Source of the DNA: Poriferisodalis sp965221195
GTDB lineage: Bacteria; Actinomycetota; Acidimicrobiia; Acidimicrobiales; Poriferisodalaceae
NCBI GenBank assembly: GCA_965221195.1
Contig: OZ244864.1
Location: forward strand, 1,922,001-1,986,000
Direction: 5' to 3'
DNA: 64,000 nucleotides
In this document: in pieces, positions 34,700 through 44,176 of the stretch
Layout of the letters: every line of letters begins with the position of its first letter
Numbering within the stretch: position 1 is the first letter of the stretch
Made by a program: the position numbers and the translations under genes
The notes under the pieces: generated by a model
The model's database searches: none
What the model was told of the DNA's origin: nothing
What the model saw: only the letters and a program-made list of their open reading frames with translations

Positions 34700-36463
34700 A
34701 TGGACCCAGACGGCACCGGGCAACAGCACAGCAACGCGGCCAGCACCGAAGCGCTCCGCGACCGCCTGCGTGCGTTCGAGGAAGAGATTGCACTGCTGCG
34801 GCGCAAAGCCGTAGACACCTCGGCTCGTATCAGCACGCTTGAGGAGCGTTTGCTTGAAACCAAGGGGCAGCTCTCAGCGGCGGTCTCTCAGAACGAGAAG
34901 CTCACCTACACCTTGCGCGAGGCCCGTGAGCACATCGCAGCGTTGCGCGAAGAGGTGGACAAGCTCACGCAGCCACCGTCCGCGTATGGGACCTTTCTCG
35001 CCCGCAACGACGACGGCACCGCCGATGTGTACGCCAGCGGACGCAAGATGCGTGTCGCTTTGCATCCCGACTTGTTTGAGACCGAACTGGTCGAAGGCAG
35101 CGAAGTTGTGCTCAACGATTCCTTCAACATCGTGCTCGCACGAGGACCAGAGACCTCCGGCGAAGTGGTCACTCTGGTCGAAGTGCTCCCCGACGGCTTT
35201 CGAGTGCTCGTCACCGGGCGAGCCGACGAAGAACGCGTCGTCGAGCTAGCAGGCCATCTTCGGAACCAGCCGCTGCGCTCAGGTGACCATCTATTGCTCG
35301 ATGTGCGCTCCAATGTGGTGCTTGAGCAGTTGCCGCGGCCAGAGGTGGACGATCTGCTGCTCGAAGAAGTCCCCGATGTCACCTATGGCGACATCGGCGG
35401 GCTCGACACGCAAATCGAGCTGATTACCGATGCGGTGGAGCTGCCGTATCTGCACCAAGACCTATTTCGCACCTACGACCTGCCCGCGCCCAAAGGCATT
35501 CTGCTCTACGGCCCGCCGGGCTGCGGTAAGACCCTGATCGCGAAGGCGGTGGCCAACTCGCTCGCCGCCAAGGTGGGGGAGGTGTCTGGCCAACAGGGAG
35601 CGCGCAGTTTCTTCATCAACATCAAGGGTCCAGAACTGCTCAACAAGTACGTCGGTGAGACCGAGCGGCAGATACGTCGCATCTTTGAGCGGGCCCGTGA
35701 AAAAGCTTCCGAGGGCTGGCCGGTAATCGTGTTCTTCGATGAGATGGAGTCGCTGTTTCGCACCCGCGGCAGCGGCATCAGCTCCGACATGGAATCCACC
35801 GTGGTGCCCCAGCTGCTCGCAGAGATCGACGGTGTCGAAGGTTTGCGCAACGTCATCGTGATCGGCGCTTCTAACCGCGAAGATCTCATCGACCCAGCCA
35901 TCCTGCGGCCGGGACGCCTCGACGTAAAAATCAAGATCAACCGGCCCGACGAGTCCGCAGCGCTGTCGATCTTCGACACCTACCTCACACCCAAACTGCC
36001 GATCGACCCGATGGAGGTCGCAGAACTCGGCGGCGGCGATCCTCACAAGGCCGTTCGGGTAATGATCGAGCGGACGGTCGACGAGATGTATCGGCCCGAT
36101 GACCTCAACCGGTTTTTAGAGGTCACCTATCAGAACGGCGACAAAGAAGTCATGTACTTCAAAGATTTCGCTTCGGGCGCCATGATTGAGAACATTGTTC
36201 GTCGAGCCAAAAAGAACGCCATCAAGCGCTCCTTGGCGACAGGCAGCAACGGCATCCGACTTGACGATCTCATGAGTTCGATTCGGCAGGAATTCCGTGA
36301 GCACGAGGACCTGCCCAACACCACGAACCCTGACGACTGGGCCAAGATCTCGGGCAAGAAAGGCGAGCGGATCGTCTTCATCCGCACCTTGGTTGACCAC
36401 GATGACAGCGACGCTTTGGGCGGGCGAGCCATCGAACGAGTCCAGACCAGCCAGTACCTCTAA
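34700..36463 (+). CDS. arc: Proteasomal AAA+ ATPase ARC/Mpa
   Basis: 587 aa. N-terminal coiled coil (about 15-95) that binds Pup, tandem OB domains (about 97-230), then the AAA+ module with GPPGCGKT, FFDEMESLF and a second region of homology ASNREDLIDPAILRPGRLD. The C-terminus QYL is the proteasome-gating tail. It unfolds pupylated proteins and feeds them to the 20S core. First gene of the plus-strand pupylation block; a 210-bp upstream gap likely holds its promoter. Confidence 0.98.
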   Translation: MDPDGTGQQHSNAASTEALRDRLRAFEEEIALLRRKAVDTSARISTLEERLLETKGQLSAAVSQNEKLTYTLREAREHIAALREEVDKLTQPPSAYGTFLARNDDGTADVYASGRKMRVALHPDLFETELVEGSEVVLNDSFNIVLARGPETSGEVVTLVEVLPDGFRVLVTGRADEERVVELAGHLRNQPLRSGDHLLLDVRSNVVLEQLPRPEVDDLLLEEVPDVTYGDIGGLDTQIELITDAVELPYLHQDLFRTYDLPAPKGILLYGPPGCGKTLIAKAVANSLAAKVGEVSGQQGARSFFINIKGPELLNKYVGETERQIRRIFERAREKASEGWPVIVFFDEMESLFRTRGSGISSDMESTVVPQLLAEIDGVEGLRNVIVIGASNREDLIDPAILRPGRLDVKIKINRPDESAALSIFDTYLTPKLPIDPMEVAELGGGDPHKAVRVMIERTVDEMYRPDDLNRFLEVTYQNGDKEVMYFKDFASGAMIENIVRRAKKNAIKRSLATGSNGIRLDDLMSSIRQEFREHEDLPNTTNPDDWAKISGKKGERIVFIRTLVDHDDSDALGGRAIERVQTSQYL

Positions 36464-36497
36464 GCCTCAGGCTCCAAAGGTGCGGCTCTGAGGGCTA

Positions 36498-38018
36498 GTG
36501 TTTCGCCCGGTGGCAGTTCACAAGGTCGTTGGCATCGAGACGGAGTTCGGCATTCTCCATCGCTGCGATGGTGACTCCAATCCGGTGGCGGCATCGTCGA
36601 TGCTCATCAACGCTTACGTCAACGGCTTCTTATGCCAGCGAGTTGGCTGGGATTTCGAAGATGAGCAGCCAAGCACCGATGCGCGAGGCTTCAACGAATT
36701 TGACGCGCTTGCACCCGAGATCGAGACCCACCTTGTGAACGCAGTGCTGACCAACGGTGCCCGCTACTACGTAGACCACGCGCACCCCGAGCTGTCAACC
36801 CCCGAATGCTCAGATGCGCGCCAGTGTGTGGTCTACGACCGTGCCGCCGAAGAAATCCTCATCCGGTCGATGGAAGCGGCCAACAACCTCCTGCCCGACA
36901 GCGAAGAACTGGTGATCCACAAGAACAACAGCGATGGGAAGGGCAATAGCTACGGCTGCCACGAGAACTATTTGTTAGACCGCGATGTGCCCTTCGGTCG
37001 CATCGTGACGCACATCTTGCCGTTTTTTGTGACTCGGCAGATCTTTTGCGGCGCAGGCAAGATCGGCATGGAAGTGCCGATGGCAGTGCCACCACCGAAG
37101 TCGTTCATTGAGCGGCCGTTCCAGATCAGCCAGCGAGCCGATTTCTTTGAGGAAGAGGTCGGGCTTGAGACGACGCTCAAACGCCCGATCGTGAACACAC
37201 GCGATGAACCCCACGCCAACAATCGCAAATACCGGCGAATGCATGTCATCGTTGGCGATGCCAACATGAGCGAGCTGCAGACCTACCTGAAGCTGGGCAC
37301 AACATCACTCGTGCTGGCCATGATCGACGACGATTTTGTGCCTGAGCCGCTGACACCCGCAGCGTCGGTTGCCGCGCTTCGGCAAGTCAGCTGCGACACG
37401 AACCTGTCGGGTCTCATCGAACTCGCCGATGGCCGCTGGCTGCGGGCAGTCGAGATTCAATGGGAATACCTCAGCATGGCGCGTCGGTACGCGCAGCAAC
37501 ACGGCCTCGAAGCCGTCGGTGGCGACAGCATCGGCAATGATGTCCTCAACCGCTGGGAGGCTGTGCTCACCGGGCTAGAGGCCGACCCGATGACCTTGGC
37601 ATCGCAGTTGGACTGGGTGGCCAAGCTGCGGCTCTATGAGGGGTTCGCGCAGCGTCATGATCTCCTATGGGATGATCCCACACTGGCAGCACTGGACTTG
37701 CAGTACCACGACCTGCGTCCGTCCAAGTCGCTCTCACAGCGTGTCGGTCTTGAGCGAATCACCACAGACCGCGAGGTGCATGAGGCCGTCTCGGCACCGC
37801 CGCCGACCACGCGCGCCTACTTTCGGGGTCGTTGCCTCGAGAAGTTCGGCGACCAGATCGTCGCAGCCAACTGGGACTCAATGGTGTTTGACATCGGCTC
37901 AGATCCCCTGAGGCGAGTGCCGATGCTGGAGCCTCTGCGAGGAACCCGCAGCCACGTAGGTAGCTTGTTGGACGAGTGCGGCAACGCAGCCGAGCTGCTG
38001 CGTCGGCTGGGCAGCTAG
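36498..38018 (+). CDS. dop: Depupylase/deamidase Dop
   Basis: 506 aa. Glutamine-synthetase-like carboxylate-amine fold with GIETEFGIL, the Dop-type extended loop region after LINAYVNG, HKNNSDGKGNSYGCHENYL and NTRDEPHANNRKYRRMHVI. It removes Pup from substrates and, where Pup ends in Gln, deamidates it. Here Pup already ends in Glu, so depupylation should be its main duty. GTG 36498 is used; GTG 36510 also fits. Follows arc by 34 bp. Confidence 0.96.
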   Translation: MFRPVAVHKVVGIETEFGILHRCDGDSNPVAASSMLINAYVNGFLCQRVGWDFEDEQPSTDARGFNEFDALAPEIETHLVNAVLTNGARYYVDHAHPELSTPECSDARQCVVYDRAAEEILIRSMEAANNLLPDSEELVIHKNNSDGKGNSYGCHENYLLDRDVPFGRIVTHILPFFVTRQIFCGAGKIGMEVPMAVPPPKSFIERPFQISQRADFFEEEVGLETTLKRPIVNTRDEPHANNRKYRRMHVIVGDANMSELQTYLKLGTTSLVLAMIDDDFVPEPLTPAASVAALRQVSCDTNLSGLIELADGRWLRAVEIQWEYLSMARRYAQQHGLEAVGGDSIGNDVLNRWEAVLTGLEADPMTLASQLDWVAKLRLYEGFAQRHDLLWDDPTLAALDLQYHDLRPSKSLSQRVGLERITTDREVHEAVSAPPPTTRAYFRGRCLEKFGDQIVAANWDSMVFDIGSDPLRRVPMLEPLRGTRSHVGSLLDECGNAAELLRRLGS

Positions 38019-38157
38019 GTCGGCTGGGCAGTTAGACAGTCGCCGCGGGCTAGGCAAACCAACCTGCGGGCGGCGACCAAAACTCTGCCGCAGTCAAGAC
38101 AAGCCGCAGTCAAGACAAACGGTCGAGATTCGCAGCCGAGATTCGAGGAGGCCCGAG

Positions 38158-38355
38158 ATGGCAGAGCGCGAACAAGTGCGACGGTCAGCCCCGCGAGAGG
38201 CCGAGACATCACCACCGGTCGGTGCCGGAGCCCAAGGCGAGGGCGCTGCAGAGCTGAAGGCCGAACTAGACGATCTGCTCGATGAGATCGATGACGTGCT
38301 CGAGACCAACGCAGAAGAGTTCGTGAAGAACTACGTCCAAAAGGGCGGCGAGTGA
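38158..38355 (+). CDS. pup: Prokaryotic ubiquitin-like protein Pup
   Basis: 65 aa, intrinsically disordered with a C-terminal helical region (LKAELDDLLDEIDDVLETNAEEF) that binds the ARC coiled coil, and the end YVQKGGE. The last residue is Glu, the ready-to-ligate form. ATG 38158 has AGGAGG at 38146-38151. The 139-bp gap to dop contains two copies of GCCGCAGTCAAGACAA and two of GAGATTCG. Stop overlaps prcB (GTGA). Confidence 0.98.
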   Translation: MAEREQVRRSAPREAETSPPVGAGAQGEGAAELKAELDDLLDEIDDVLETNAEEFVKNYVQKGGE

Positions 38356-39215
38356 CAGCCATGCCGGTGTTCGCTCCCGGCGACGATCCCGGGGCGAGCT
38401 TTGTAGAACTCCTGCGTCGCACCGGCAACGAGCCGTTTAGCGAACTCAACCAACCGCCGACACCAGCAGGCAGCGCCGAGCCGTTCGGCGGTTCTCACGC
38501 CACCACCGTGCTGGCAGTGCGCAGCCGCGAAGGCGTTGTTATGGCGGGCGACCGTCGCGCCACCAGCGGGCACCTCATTAGCCACCGCGACATGCGAAAA
38601 GTGTTTCCTGCGGACTCCTTCTCGGCGGTCGCTATAGCAGGGGCAGCGGGACCGGCCGTGCAGATGGTGCGCATTTTCCAGCTGCAGCTTGAGTACTACG
38701 AAAAGATTGAAGGCAAACCGCTCAGCCTTGAAGGCAAAGCCAACCAGCTCGCCGAGATGGTGCGAGCTCATCTGCCTCAAGCGATGCGAGGCTTGGTAGT
38801 GGTGCCGATCTTCGCCGGTTTTGAGCCCGCCAACGCCCAAGGGCGCCTATTCCAGTACGACGTAACCGGAGGGCGCTACGAAGAGCAAGACTTTGCCACG
38901 GCTGGATCGGGCAGCCTGCACGCCGCAACTGTGCTGAAGCTGGGCTTTCGGGAAGGCCTGAGCGAATTTGACGCCTTGGCGCTCAGCGTCGGGGCGCTCT
39001 GGCATGCCGCCGATGAGGACACTGCGACCGGTGGCCCCGATCCTGTGCGAGGCATCTATCCGGTGCTGGCCGCCATTGGCCCAGACGGCTTCCGCCAGCT
39101 CAGCGATACACAATCAGCAGAAGTGTTCGCAGCGCTGCAAGCCGACCTCGCAAGCGGCACAAGCGATGCAAGCGGCAGCCCCGCTTCACGCCTTGTCCCT
39201 CCGAGGGTTCGCTGA
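38352..39215 (+). CDS. prcB: 20S proteasome beta subunit PrcB
   Basis: 287 aa. A propeptide of about 50 residues precedes the catalytic N-terminal threonine, T51, in ATTVLAVRSREGVVMAGDRRAT. The residue before the threonine is Ala, where Gly is usual. The later catalytic lysine is in GDRR-adjacent strands and SAGAAG-like IAGAAGPAV follows. Cleaves unfolded proteins inside the 20S chamber. GTG 38352 overlaps pup; ATG 38361 is an alternative. Stop overlaps prcA. Confidence 0.96.
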   Translation: MTAMPVFAPGDDPGASFVELLRRTGNEPFSELNQPPTPAGSAEPFGGSHATTVLAVRSREGVVMAGDRRATSGHLISHRDMRKVFPADSFSAVAIAGAAGPAVQMVRIFQLQLEYYEKIEGKPLSLEGKANQLAEMVRAHLPQAMRGLVVVPIFAGFEPANAQGRLFQYDVTGGRYEEQDFATAGSGSLHAATVLKLGFREGLSEFDALALSVGALWHAADEDTATGGPDPVRGIYPVLAAIGPDGFRQLSDTQSAEVFAALQADLASGTSDASGSPASRLVPPRVR

Positions 39216-39958
39216 TGAGCATGCCCGGGCTGTATGTCAGCCCAGAGCAGCTCATGCAGGATCGAGCCGACTACGCCCGCAAAGGCATCGCCCGTGGTCG
39301 CTCGCTGGTGACATTGGAGTACGACGGTGGCATCGCTTTGGTGGCCGAGAACGCGAGCGCGACCCTGCGCAAAGTATCGGAGATCTACGACCGCATCGCT
39401 TTTGGTGGTGTGGGCCGCTACATCGAATTTGACCAGCTACGCATCGCCGGCGTGCGTCATGCCGAACTGAAGGGCTATCAGTACTCCCGTTCCGATGTCG
39501 AAGCCCGCAGCTTGGCCAATCAGTACGCGCAGATGCTCGGACAGTTCTTCACCCACGAACTCAAGCCGCTCGAAGTGGAGATCGTGGTGGTGGAAGCAGG
39601 GTTAGGCGGCGAACCCAATCAGCTGTACCGCATTCAATACGACGGCACGGTCATGGACGAAGAGGATTACTGCTGTATTGGCGGCGACGCCGACGCTGTG
39701 CGCGAACGAGTCGCGCAAGGGTACGGACCCGGTCTCGATGCATCGGCTGCGGTCCGGTTGGCCCGCGAAGCTCTGTCCGGTCCCGAGCGCAGCATCGCCG
39801 CTGCTGATCTCGAAGTTGCTGTGCTTGAGACAATCGTGCCCGATGGGTCTCATCGCCGACGCTGCTTCCGCAGACTCGACGATGCTGAAGTCGAAGTTGC
39901 GCTGGGCGATGACGATGCGTCAGAGGCCGATGGCGCATTCGATCAGGACGGTTCCTAA
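39215..39958 (+). CDS. prcA: 20S proteasome alpha subunit PrcA
   Basis: 247 aa, structural ring subunit. MSMPGLYVSPEQLMQDRADYARKGIARG is the alpha-type N-terminus that gates the pore; SEIYDRIAFGGVGRYIEFDQLR and YRIQYDGTVMDEEDYCCIGG follow. Acidic C-terminal tail. It receives the ARC C-terminal tails between alpha subunits. Start ATG 39215 shares a base with the prcB stop. Confidence 0.97.
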   Translation: MSMPGLYVSPEQLMQDRADYARKGIARGRSLVTLEYDGGIALVAENASATLRKVSEIYDRIAFGGVGRYIEFDQLRIAGVRHAELKGYQYSRSDVEARSLANQYAQMLGQFFTHELKPLEVEIVVVEAGLGGEPNQLYRIQYDGTVMDEEDYCCIGGDADAVRERVAQGYGPGLDASAAVRLAREALSGPERSIAAADLEVAVLETIVPDGSHRRRCFRRLDDAEVEVALGDDDASEADGAFDQDGS

Positions 39959-39978
39959 ATCGGCAGTACCGTGACGCC

Positions 39979-41337
39979 GTGCAGCGGCGCATCATGGGTA
40001 TTGAGAACGAGTACGGCATTACTTTCACGCTGCGCGGGCAGCGACGTCTCAGTCCCGACGAAGTGGCGCGCTATTTGTTCCGTCGCGTCGTTTCATGGGG
40101 GCGATCTAGCAACGTCTTTCTTGTCAACGGAGCGCGCCTGTACCTCGATGTGGGCAGTCATCCCGAATACGCAACACCCGAGTGCGACTCGGTCTACGAC
40201 GTGGTGTGCCACGACCGTGCCGGTGAGCGCATCCTCGAAAAACTTGTCGCCAACGCGACTGAGCAGCTCGCCCAAGAGTCGTTCGGCGGCACGATCTTCC
40301 TGTTCAAGAACAACACCGACTCAGCGGGCAACAGCTACGGTTGCCACGAGAACTACCTCACCAGCCGAGGGGACGATTTCTCGAACTACGCAGAGGTGCT
40401 GATTCCTTTTCTTGTCACCCGCCAGATCTATTCAGGTGCTGGCAAGTTGCTCAACACCGCAAAGGGCCCCCGGTATTGCATAACTCAGCGGGCAGAGCAC
40501 ATTTGGGAGAGCGTGTCGAGCGCTACTACCCGCAGTCGTCCCATCATCAACACCCGCGACGAACCCCATGCCGATGCTGAGCGGTTCCGTCGACTGCATG
40601 TGATCGTGGGCGACTCCAACATGAGCGAGTACACGTCGTTTCTCAAGGTCGGTGCTACTGCGTTGATGCTGCGAATGCTTGAGGAACCGACCGTGGTGCT
40701 GCGTGACATGACCTTGGAGAACCCGATCCGCGCAATCCGCGAGATCAGCCACGACATCACCTGTCGCCGCAAAGTGCGCTTGGCCAACGGCCGTGAGGTC
40801 AGCGCGTTTGATGTCCAGTCGGAGTACCTCGAGCGGGCATTGCGCTTCGCTGAGACCAACGAACTCACTGCCCAAGAGGCGCGAGCACTGCAGATGTGGG
40901 AGCACTGCATGACGGCGATTGGTGATGATCCGTTGTTGTTGGGCCGCGAGGTGGACTGGGTTATCAAGCATCATCTGCTCACTGGCTACGGCGAACGCAA
41001 CGGTGTCGGCCTCAACGACCCCCGCATTGCGCTCTTGGACTTGCAGTACCACCATGTTCATTCCAAACGTGGGGTGTTTTATTTGATGCAGAAGCGAGGG
41101 CTAGTGGAGCGGGTTCTTGATGATGCCGATGTCCGCCGGGCCACCGAAGAGGCCCCTCAGACCACCCGCGCCCGTCTGCGGGGAGCGTTTGTCCGTGAGG
41201 CCAAGGCCCGGCGCCGCGACTACACGGTCGATTGGGTGCATCTGAAGCTCAACGATCAAGCGCAGCGAACCGTCCTTTGCAAAGATCCATTTCGTTCCCA
41301 CGACGAACGAGTCGACCAAATGATCGAGTCGCTGTGA
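39979..41337 (+). CDS. pafA: Pup ligase PafA
   Basis: 452 aa. Homologue of Dop without the long loop: RRIMGIENEYGITFTLRG, FKNNTDSAGNSYGCHENYL, NTRDEPHADAERFRRLHVI and DLQYHHVHSKRGVFY. Joins the Pup C-terminal glutamate to lysines of target proteins using ATP. GTG 39979 lies 20 bases after prcA. The regulator pair pafB-pafC often found next is absent. Confidence 0.97.
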   Translation: MQRRIMGIENEYGITFTLRGQRRLSPDEVARYLFRRVVSWGRSSNVFLVNGARLYLDVGSHPEYATPECDSVYDVVCHDRAGERILEKLVANATEQLAQESFGGTIFLFKNNTDSAGNSYGCHENYLTSRGDDFSNYAEVLIPFLVTRQIYSGAGKLLNTAKGPRYCITQRAEHIWESVSSATTRSRPIINTRDEPHADAERFRRLHVIVGDSNMSEYTSFLKVGATALMLRMLEEPTVVLRDMTLENPIRAIREISHDITCRRKVRLANGREVSAFDVQSEYLERALRFAETNELTAQEARALQMWEHCMTAIGDDPLLLGREVDWVIKHHLLTGYGERNGVGLNDPRIALLDLQYHHVHSKRGVFYLMQKRGLVERVLDDADVRRATEEAPQTTRARLRGAFVREAKARRRDYTVDWVHLKLNDQAQRTVLCKDPFRSHDERVDQMIESL

Positions 41338-41361
41338 CGAGTGCGGGCCACGGTGTCGCTG

Positions 41362-41406
41362 GTCGATCCGGTTGTTGCCGATCCGGTTTCTGTCGACCCG
41401 GTTTTG
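41362..41406 (+). repeat. 15-bp tandem repeat (3 units) between pafA and the DUF3866 gene
   Basis: Units 41362-41376, 41377-41391, 41392-41406 (core G(T/C)CGA(T/C)CCGGTT). This copy is intergenic by the present gene calls, although an open frame runs through it (VDPVVADPVSVDPV-like). Confidence 0.85.
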
Positions 41407-41426
41407 TGGCCGACTGAGGGCAGCGA

Positions 41427-42470
41427 ATGCCGCATTTTGCGCGACTGCGAGCCGTTGAAGTGCGCGACCCCAGGCCGGGCCTGCAGCGCATGACCTTGCA
41501 CGACGGCAGCGAGGCGTACGCCTTGACCGAGCTGTGCGGTCGCACAGCAGTCGGTGACGAGCTACTGGTGAACGTCAGCGCAGTTGAGCTGGGCTTGGGC
41601 ACTGGCGGGGCTCACGTTGTACACACCAATTTGAGTTCGCCGCATCTGGGAGTAGCCAGCACAGGGCATGTTATGAAAGCCCGTTACTTGGCGGAGCAGA
41701 TTGCCGTTGAAGCGTTCGAGACGCACAGCGAGCACCCTGGGGGTTGCTGCGAACCTGGGCCGCTGCCGTCTTTGGCAGGCATCCGGGTGGTGCTGTGCGT
41801 GTTGCACAGTCACGCCATGGCTTTGGCTGCGGGGCTGCGCGACGCAGCCGACACGGCACCTGGCTATGTCATGACCGACGGGGGCGCGCTGCCGTTCGTG
41901 CTGAGCGATCTCGCCGCAGCTTGCCTCCAGCGCGGCATCGTGGCCACGGCGGTCAGCGCCGGGCAGGCGTTCGGAGCGCCCATTGAGTCGGTCACTGTGG
42001 CCTCCGGTGTCGCAGCATTGGCCAAACAAAACATCGACTGGGTAGTCGTGTCACCCGGTCCCGGGCATCTCGGCACCGCGAGCCCGCTCGGTTTCTCCGG
42101 ACTCAATCTGGCCGGTGAGGCCGCTGTGCTCGACGGTCTCGGTGCGGCAACAGCAGTGGCCGTTCGGGCATCATCGCAGGACGAACGCGCACGGCATCGT
42201 GGCATCAGCCATCACACCCAGACGGTGACGGCGCTGTCACCGCAACGTACGGCTGTGCCAGTACCCGCTGGCGTGGCTGTGCCTCCTAGTACTGCCAAGT
42301 GGCTTACCTCTCTGGGCGAACGGGCCGTCTGGCTCGAACCGCTTCCATTAGCGGATTCACTCGTGCGGACGGGCCTAGGGATCACCTCGATGGGACGGCC
42401 GCTGTTCGATGACACCGAAGCCTGCCAGTGGCTAGGCGCCGCCGCGGCTTGGCTCACCGAAGAGCCATGA
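41427..42470 (+). CDS. DUF3866 family protein
   Basis: 347 aa. Soluble protein with a beta-rich N-terminus (VGDELLVNVSAVELGLGTGGAHVVHTNL), GHVMKARYLAEQ, and a later alpha/beta part (DWVVVSPGPGHLGTASPLGFSGL, RHRGISHHTQTV). This pattern fits the actinobacterial DUF3866 proteins that lie beside pafA. No catalytic role is known. The stop overlaps lepB as ATGA. Confidence 0.78.
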   Translation: MPHFARLRAVEVRDPRPGLQRMTLHDGSEAYALTELCGRTAVGDELLVNVSAVELGLGTGGAHVVHTNLSSPHLGVASTGHVMKARYLAEQIAVEAFETHSEHPGGCCEPGPLPSLAGIRVVLCVLHSHAMALAAGLRDAADTAPGYVMTDGGALPFVLSDLAAACLQRGIVATAVSAGQAFGAPIESVTVASGVAALAKQNIDWVVVSPGPGHLGTASPLGFSGLNLAGEAAVLDGLGAATAVAVRASSQDERARHRGISHHTQTVTALSPQRTAVPVPAGVAVPPSTAKWLTSLGERAVWLEPLPLADSLVRTGLGITSMGRPLFDDTEACQWLGAAAAWLTEEP

Positions 42471-43138
42471 GCCTTCCAGACGACCCCGTCGAACCGGTTC
42501 GCGATAGCACCCTATGTCCTGGCGATGAGCGTCCTGGCGATGAGCGTCTTGGCGATGAGCCCGCGACAGAGGTAGCGGGAAGCGAGCGCTCACCGCGTGT
42601 TCGACGGGCCATGAGCCGACGCTCACGGAGTTTGTTGTCGTGGCTGTGGGTGCTGACGATTGCCGTGCTGCTTTCTTTAGCGATGCGGACTTTTCTCGTC
42701 GCAGCGTTCTTCATACCGTCTGAGTCGATGGAGCCGACGCTGCAGATCGGCGATCGGTTGCTGGTTTCCAAGCTCAGTTACCGCATAGGCGAACCCAGCC
42801 CCGGTGATGTCGTTGTTTTCGGAGCGCCTGATCGTTTGCGGAACCCCAAAACAGCCGAACTCGTCAAGCGAGTCGTCGCCATTGGCAACCAGACGGTTGA
42901 AGCAGCGGGCGGTCGGCTCATCGTTGACGGGACACCTGTACGTGAGGAATATCTGTCGCCCGGCGTCCGTACGCACGATTTCGGGCCCTTTGACGTGCCT
43001 AAGGGATATGTGTTTGTTCTGGGCGACAACCGCATCTCCAGCCAAGACAGCCGCTATTTCGGTCCGGTTCACGAAAGCAAGATCGTGGGTCGAGCTTTTG
43101 CGCGTTTTTGGCCGCCTAATCGGATCGGGGGCTTATGA
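42467..43138 (+). CDS. lepB: Signal peptidase I
   Basis: 223 aa. ATG 42467 overlaps the preceding stop. A cytoplasmic N-terminus with three 15-bp repeat units (GDERP/L) precedes one membrane helix (about 55-82), then the catalytic serine S87 in PSESMEPTL and lysine K134 in VKRVVAIG, and the family block VLGDNRISSQDSRYFGPV. Releases exported proteins from their signal peptides. It sits four genes upstream of tatC, in keeping with an export neighbourhood. Confidence 0.95.
   Translation: MSLPDDPVEPVRDSTLCPGDERPGDERLGDEPATEVAGSERSPRVRRAMSRRSRSLLSWLWVLTIAVLLSLAMRTFLVAAFFIPSESMEPTLQIGDRLLVSKLSYRIGEPSPGDVVVFGAPDRLRNPKTAELVKRVVAIGNQTVEAAGGRLIVDGTPVREEYLSPGVRTHDFGPFDVPKGYVFVLGDNRISSQDSRYFGPVHESKIVGRAFARFWPPNRIGGL
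42518..42562 (+). repeat. 15-bp tandem repeat (3 units) inside lepB
   Basis: Units from 42518 encode GDER(P/L) in the cytoplasmic tail before the membrane helix; the last unit is diverged at its end. Confidence 0.88.
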
Positions 43139-43870
43139 CTCTGAGCTCATCGGCGGCGGGCCGATGTGATGACCGATGCCGACTAGGAGCCGATCGACAT
43201 GGTCGCCGTAGAGTCCGTCCAAGCCCATGTGACGCAGTCCGGCCGCCACGCGGGTGTGCTGAACGTCCCAGCCGAGACAGAACCGCTTGAATCGGTGAAA
43301 CAGGGCTGCCAGCCCGCCGGTCCATTCCTTTGCAGGGAGATTGACGGCATCAATTCCTGCGTCTGCCATAGCGGCGGCGCGCCGCTCGGGGCCTTCTTTT
43401 ATGCGGCGCATCCGAGTCGAGTCGACGATGTGCGCGCTCGTTCGCTGTCTCAGATCGGTGAGCAGGTCCCAGTCCCCGTGACATATCCACAGGCGCTGCT
43501 CGGCACCGGCGTTGCGAGCTACTGATATGACTGCGTCGGCGGCTGCGGGGTCTTTCAAGTCCACCGACAGCTCAAAATCTGAGCCGCAGGCTTCGTACAT
43601 TTCCGCCAGCGTCGGGACCTCGGGTCCGATGCGCTTGCGCTTCAACGATCCAAAAGCACGACGGAAGCCTCGATGCCAAGCCACGCCGTCATGGTGCAGC
43701 ATGGGGTGCGCGTCGCTGCTCAGCCAGACATCGGTTTCGAGGCCGGTCGCGCCTAGCCGCAGCGCTGCGGCGAACGTCTCGAGTGCATTGTCGGGGCCGT
43801 GGGCGCGGCCCCCTCGGTGAGCAAAAGCGATAGGCGGAGTGCGCAGGGACGGCAACGGTTCCAGATGCAC
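43133..43870 (-). CDS. Glycerophosphodiester phosphodiesterase family protein
   Basis: 245 aa TIM-barrel enzyme. FAHRGGRAHGPDNALETFAAALRLGATGLETDVWLSSDAHPMLHHD contains the catalytic His-Arg, the ExD metal ligands and the second histidine (cited here in pieces: AHRGG, LETDV, HHD). Cleaves glycerophosphodiesters to glycerol-3-phosphate and an alcohol. The lack of a signal peptide suggests a cytoplasmic role. Converges with lepB (6-bp overlap) and starts within the 5' end of a divergent small gene. Confidence 0.9.
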   Translation of the reverse strand: MHLEPLPSLRTPPIAFAHRGGRAHGPDNALETFAAALRLGATGLETDVWLSSDAHPMLHHDGVAWHRGFRRAFGSLKRKRIGPEVPTLAEMYEACGSDFELSVDLKDPAAADAVISVARNAGAEQRLWICHGDWDLLTDLRQRTSAHIVDSTRMRRIKEGPERRAAAMADAGIDAVNLPAKEWTGGLAALFHRFKRFCLGWDVQHTRVAAGLRHMGLDGLYGDHVDRLLVGIGHHIGPPPMSSES

Positions 43871-44158
43871 GCCCCTATCGTGCCATCTGTGTCGTTGTTA
43901 TGGCTGCTGGCGGTGGCGACATTCGGCATCCTCGTCGTTGTAGGCGTAACCATTGCCCGGTTGTTGATGATTGAAGTGCGGGCCACAGCGGAGAGCTTGA
44001 CATCTATCGTTGGCGCGGTTGCATCGGTGGAAGCCGATCTCGTGCGCGTTCGTGAGGCCATCGACGCTCTGGATTTGCCGTCACCGGCCGTCGCTGTGGG
44101 GGAGCGAGCGCTGGCCGTGATTCTTCGTTGGGCTGTCCGGCGCGTGCTGCCTCTATGA
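43865..44158 (+). CDS. Small single-pass membrane protein, hypothetical
   Basis: 97 aa from ATG 43865; GTG 43880 or 43889 would avoid overlapping the divergent GDPD start. One membrane helix (LLWLLAVATFGILVVVGVTIARLL) precedes a predicted amphipathic helix (SLTSIVGAVASVEADLVRVREAID). I do not recognise the family. It stands just upstream of tatA-tatC. Confidence 0.55.
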   Translation: MHAPIVPSVSLLWLLAVATFGILVVVGVTIARLLMIEVRATAESLTSIVGAVASVEADLVRVREAIDALDLPSPAVAVGERALAVILRWAVRRVLPL

Positions 44159-44176
44159 GGGTTCTACCATCGGAGT

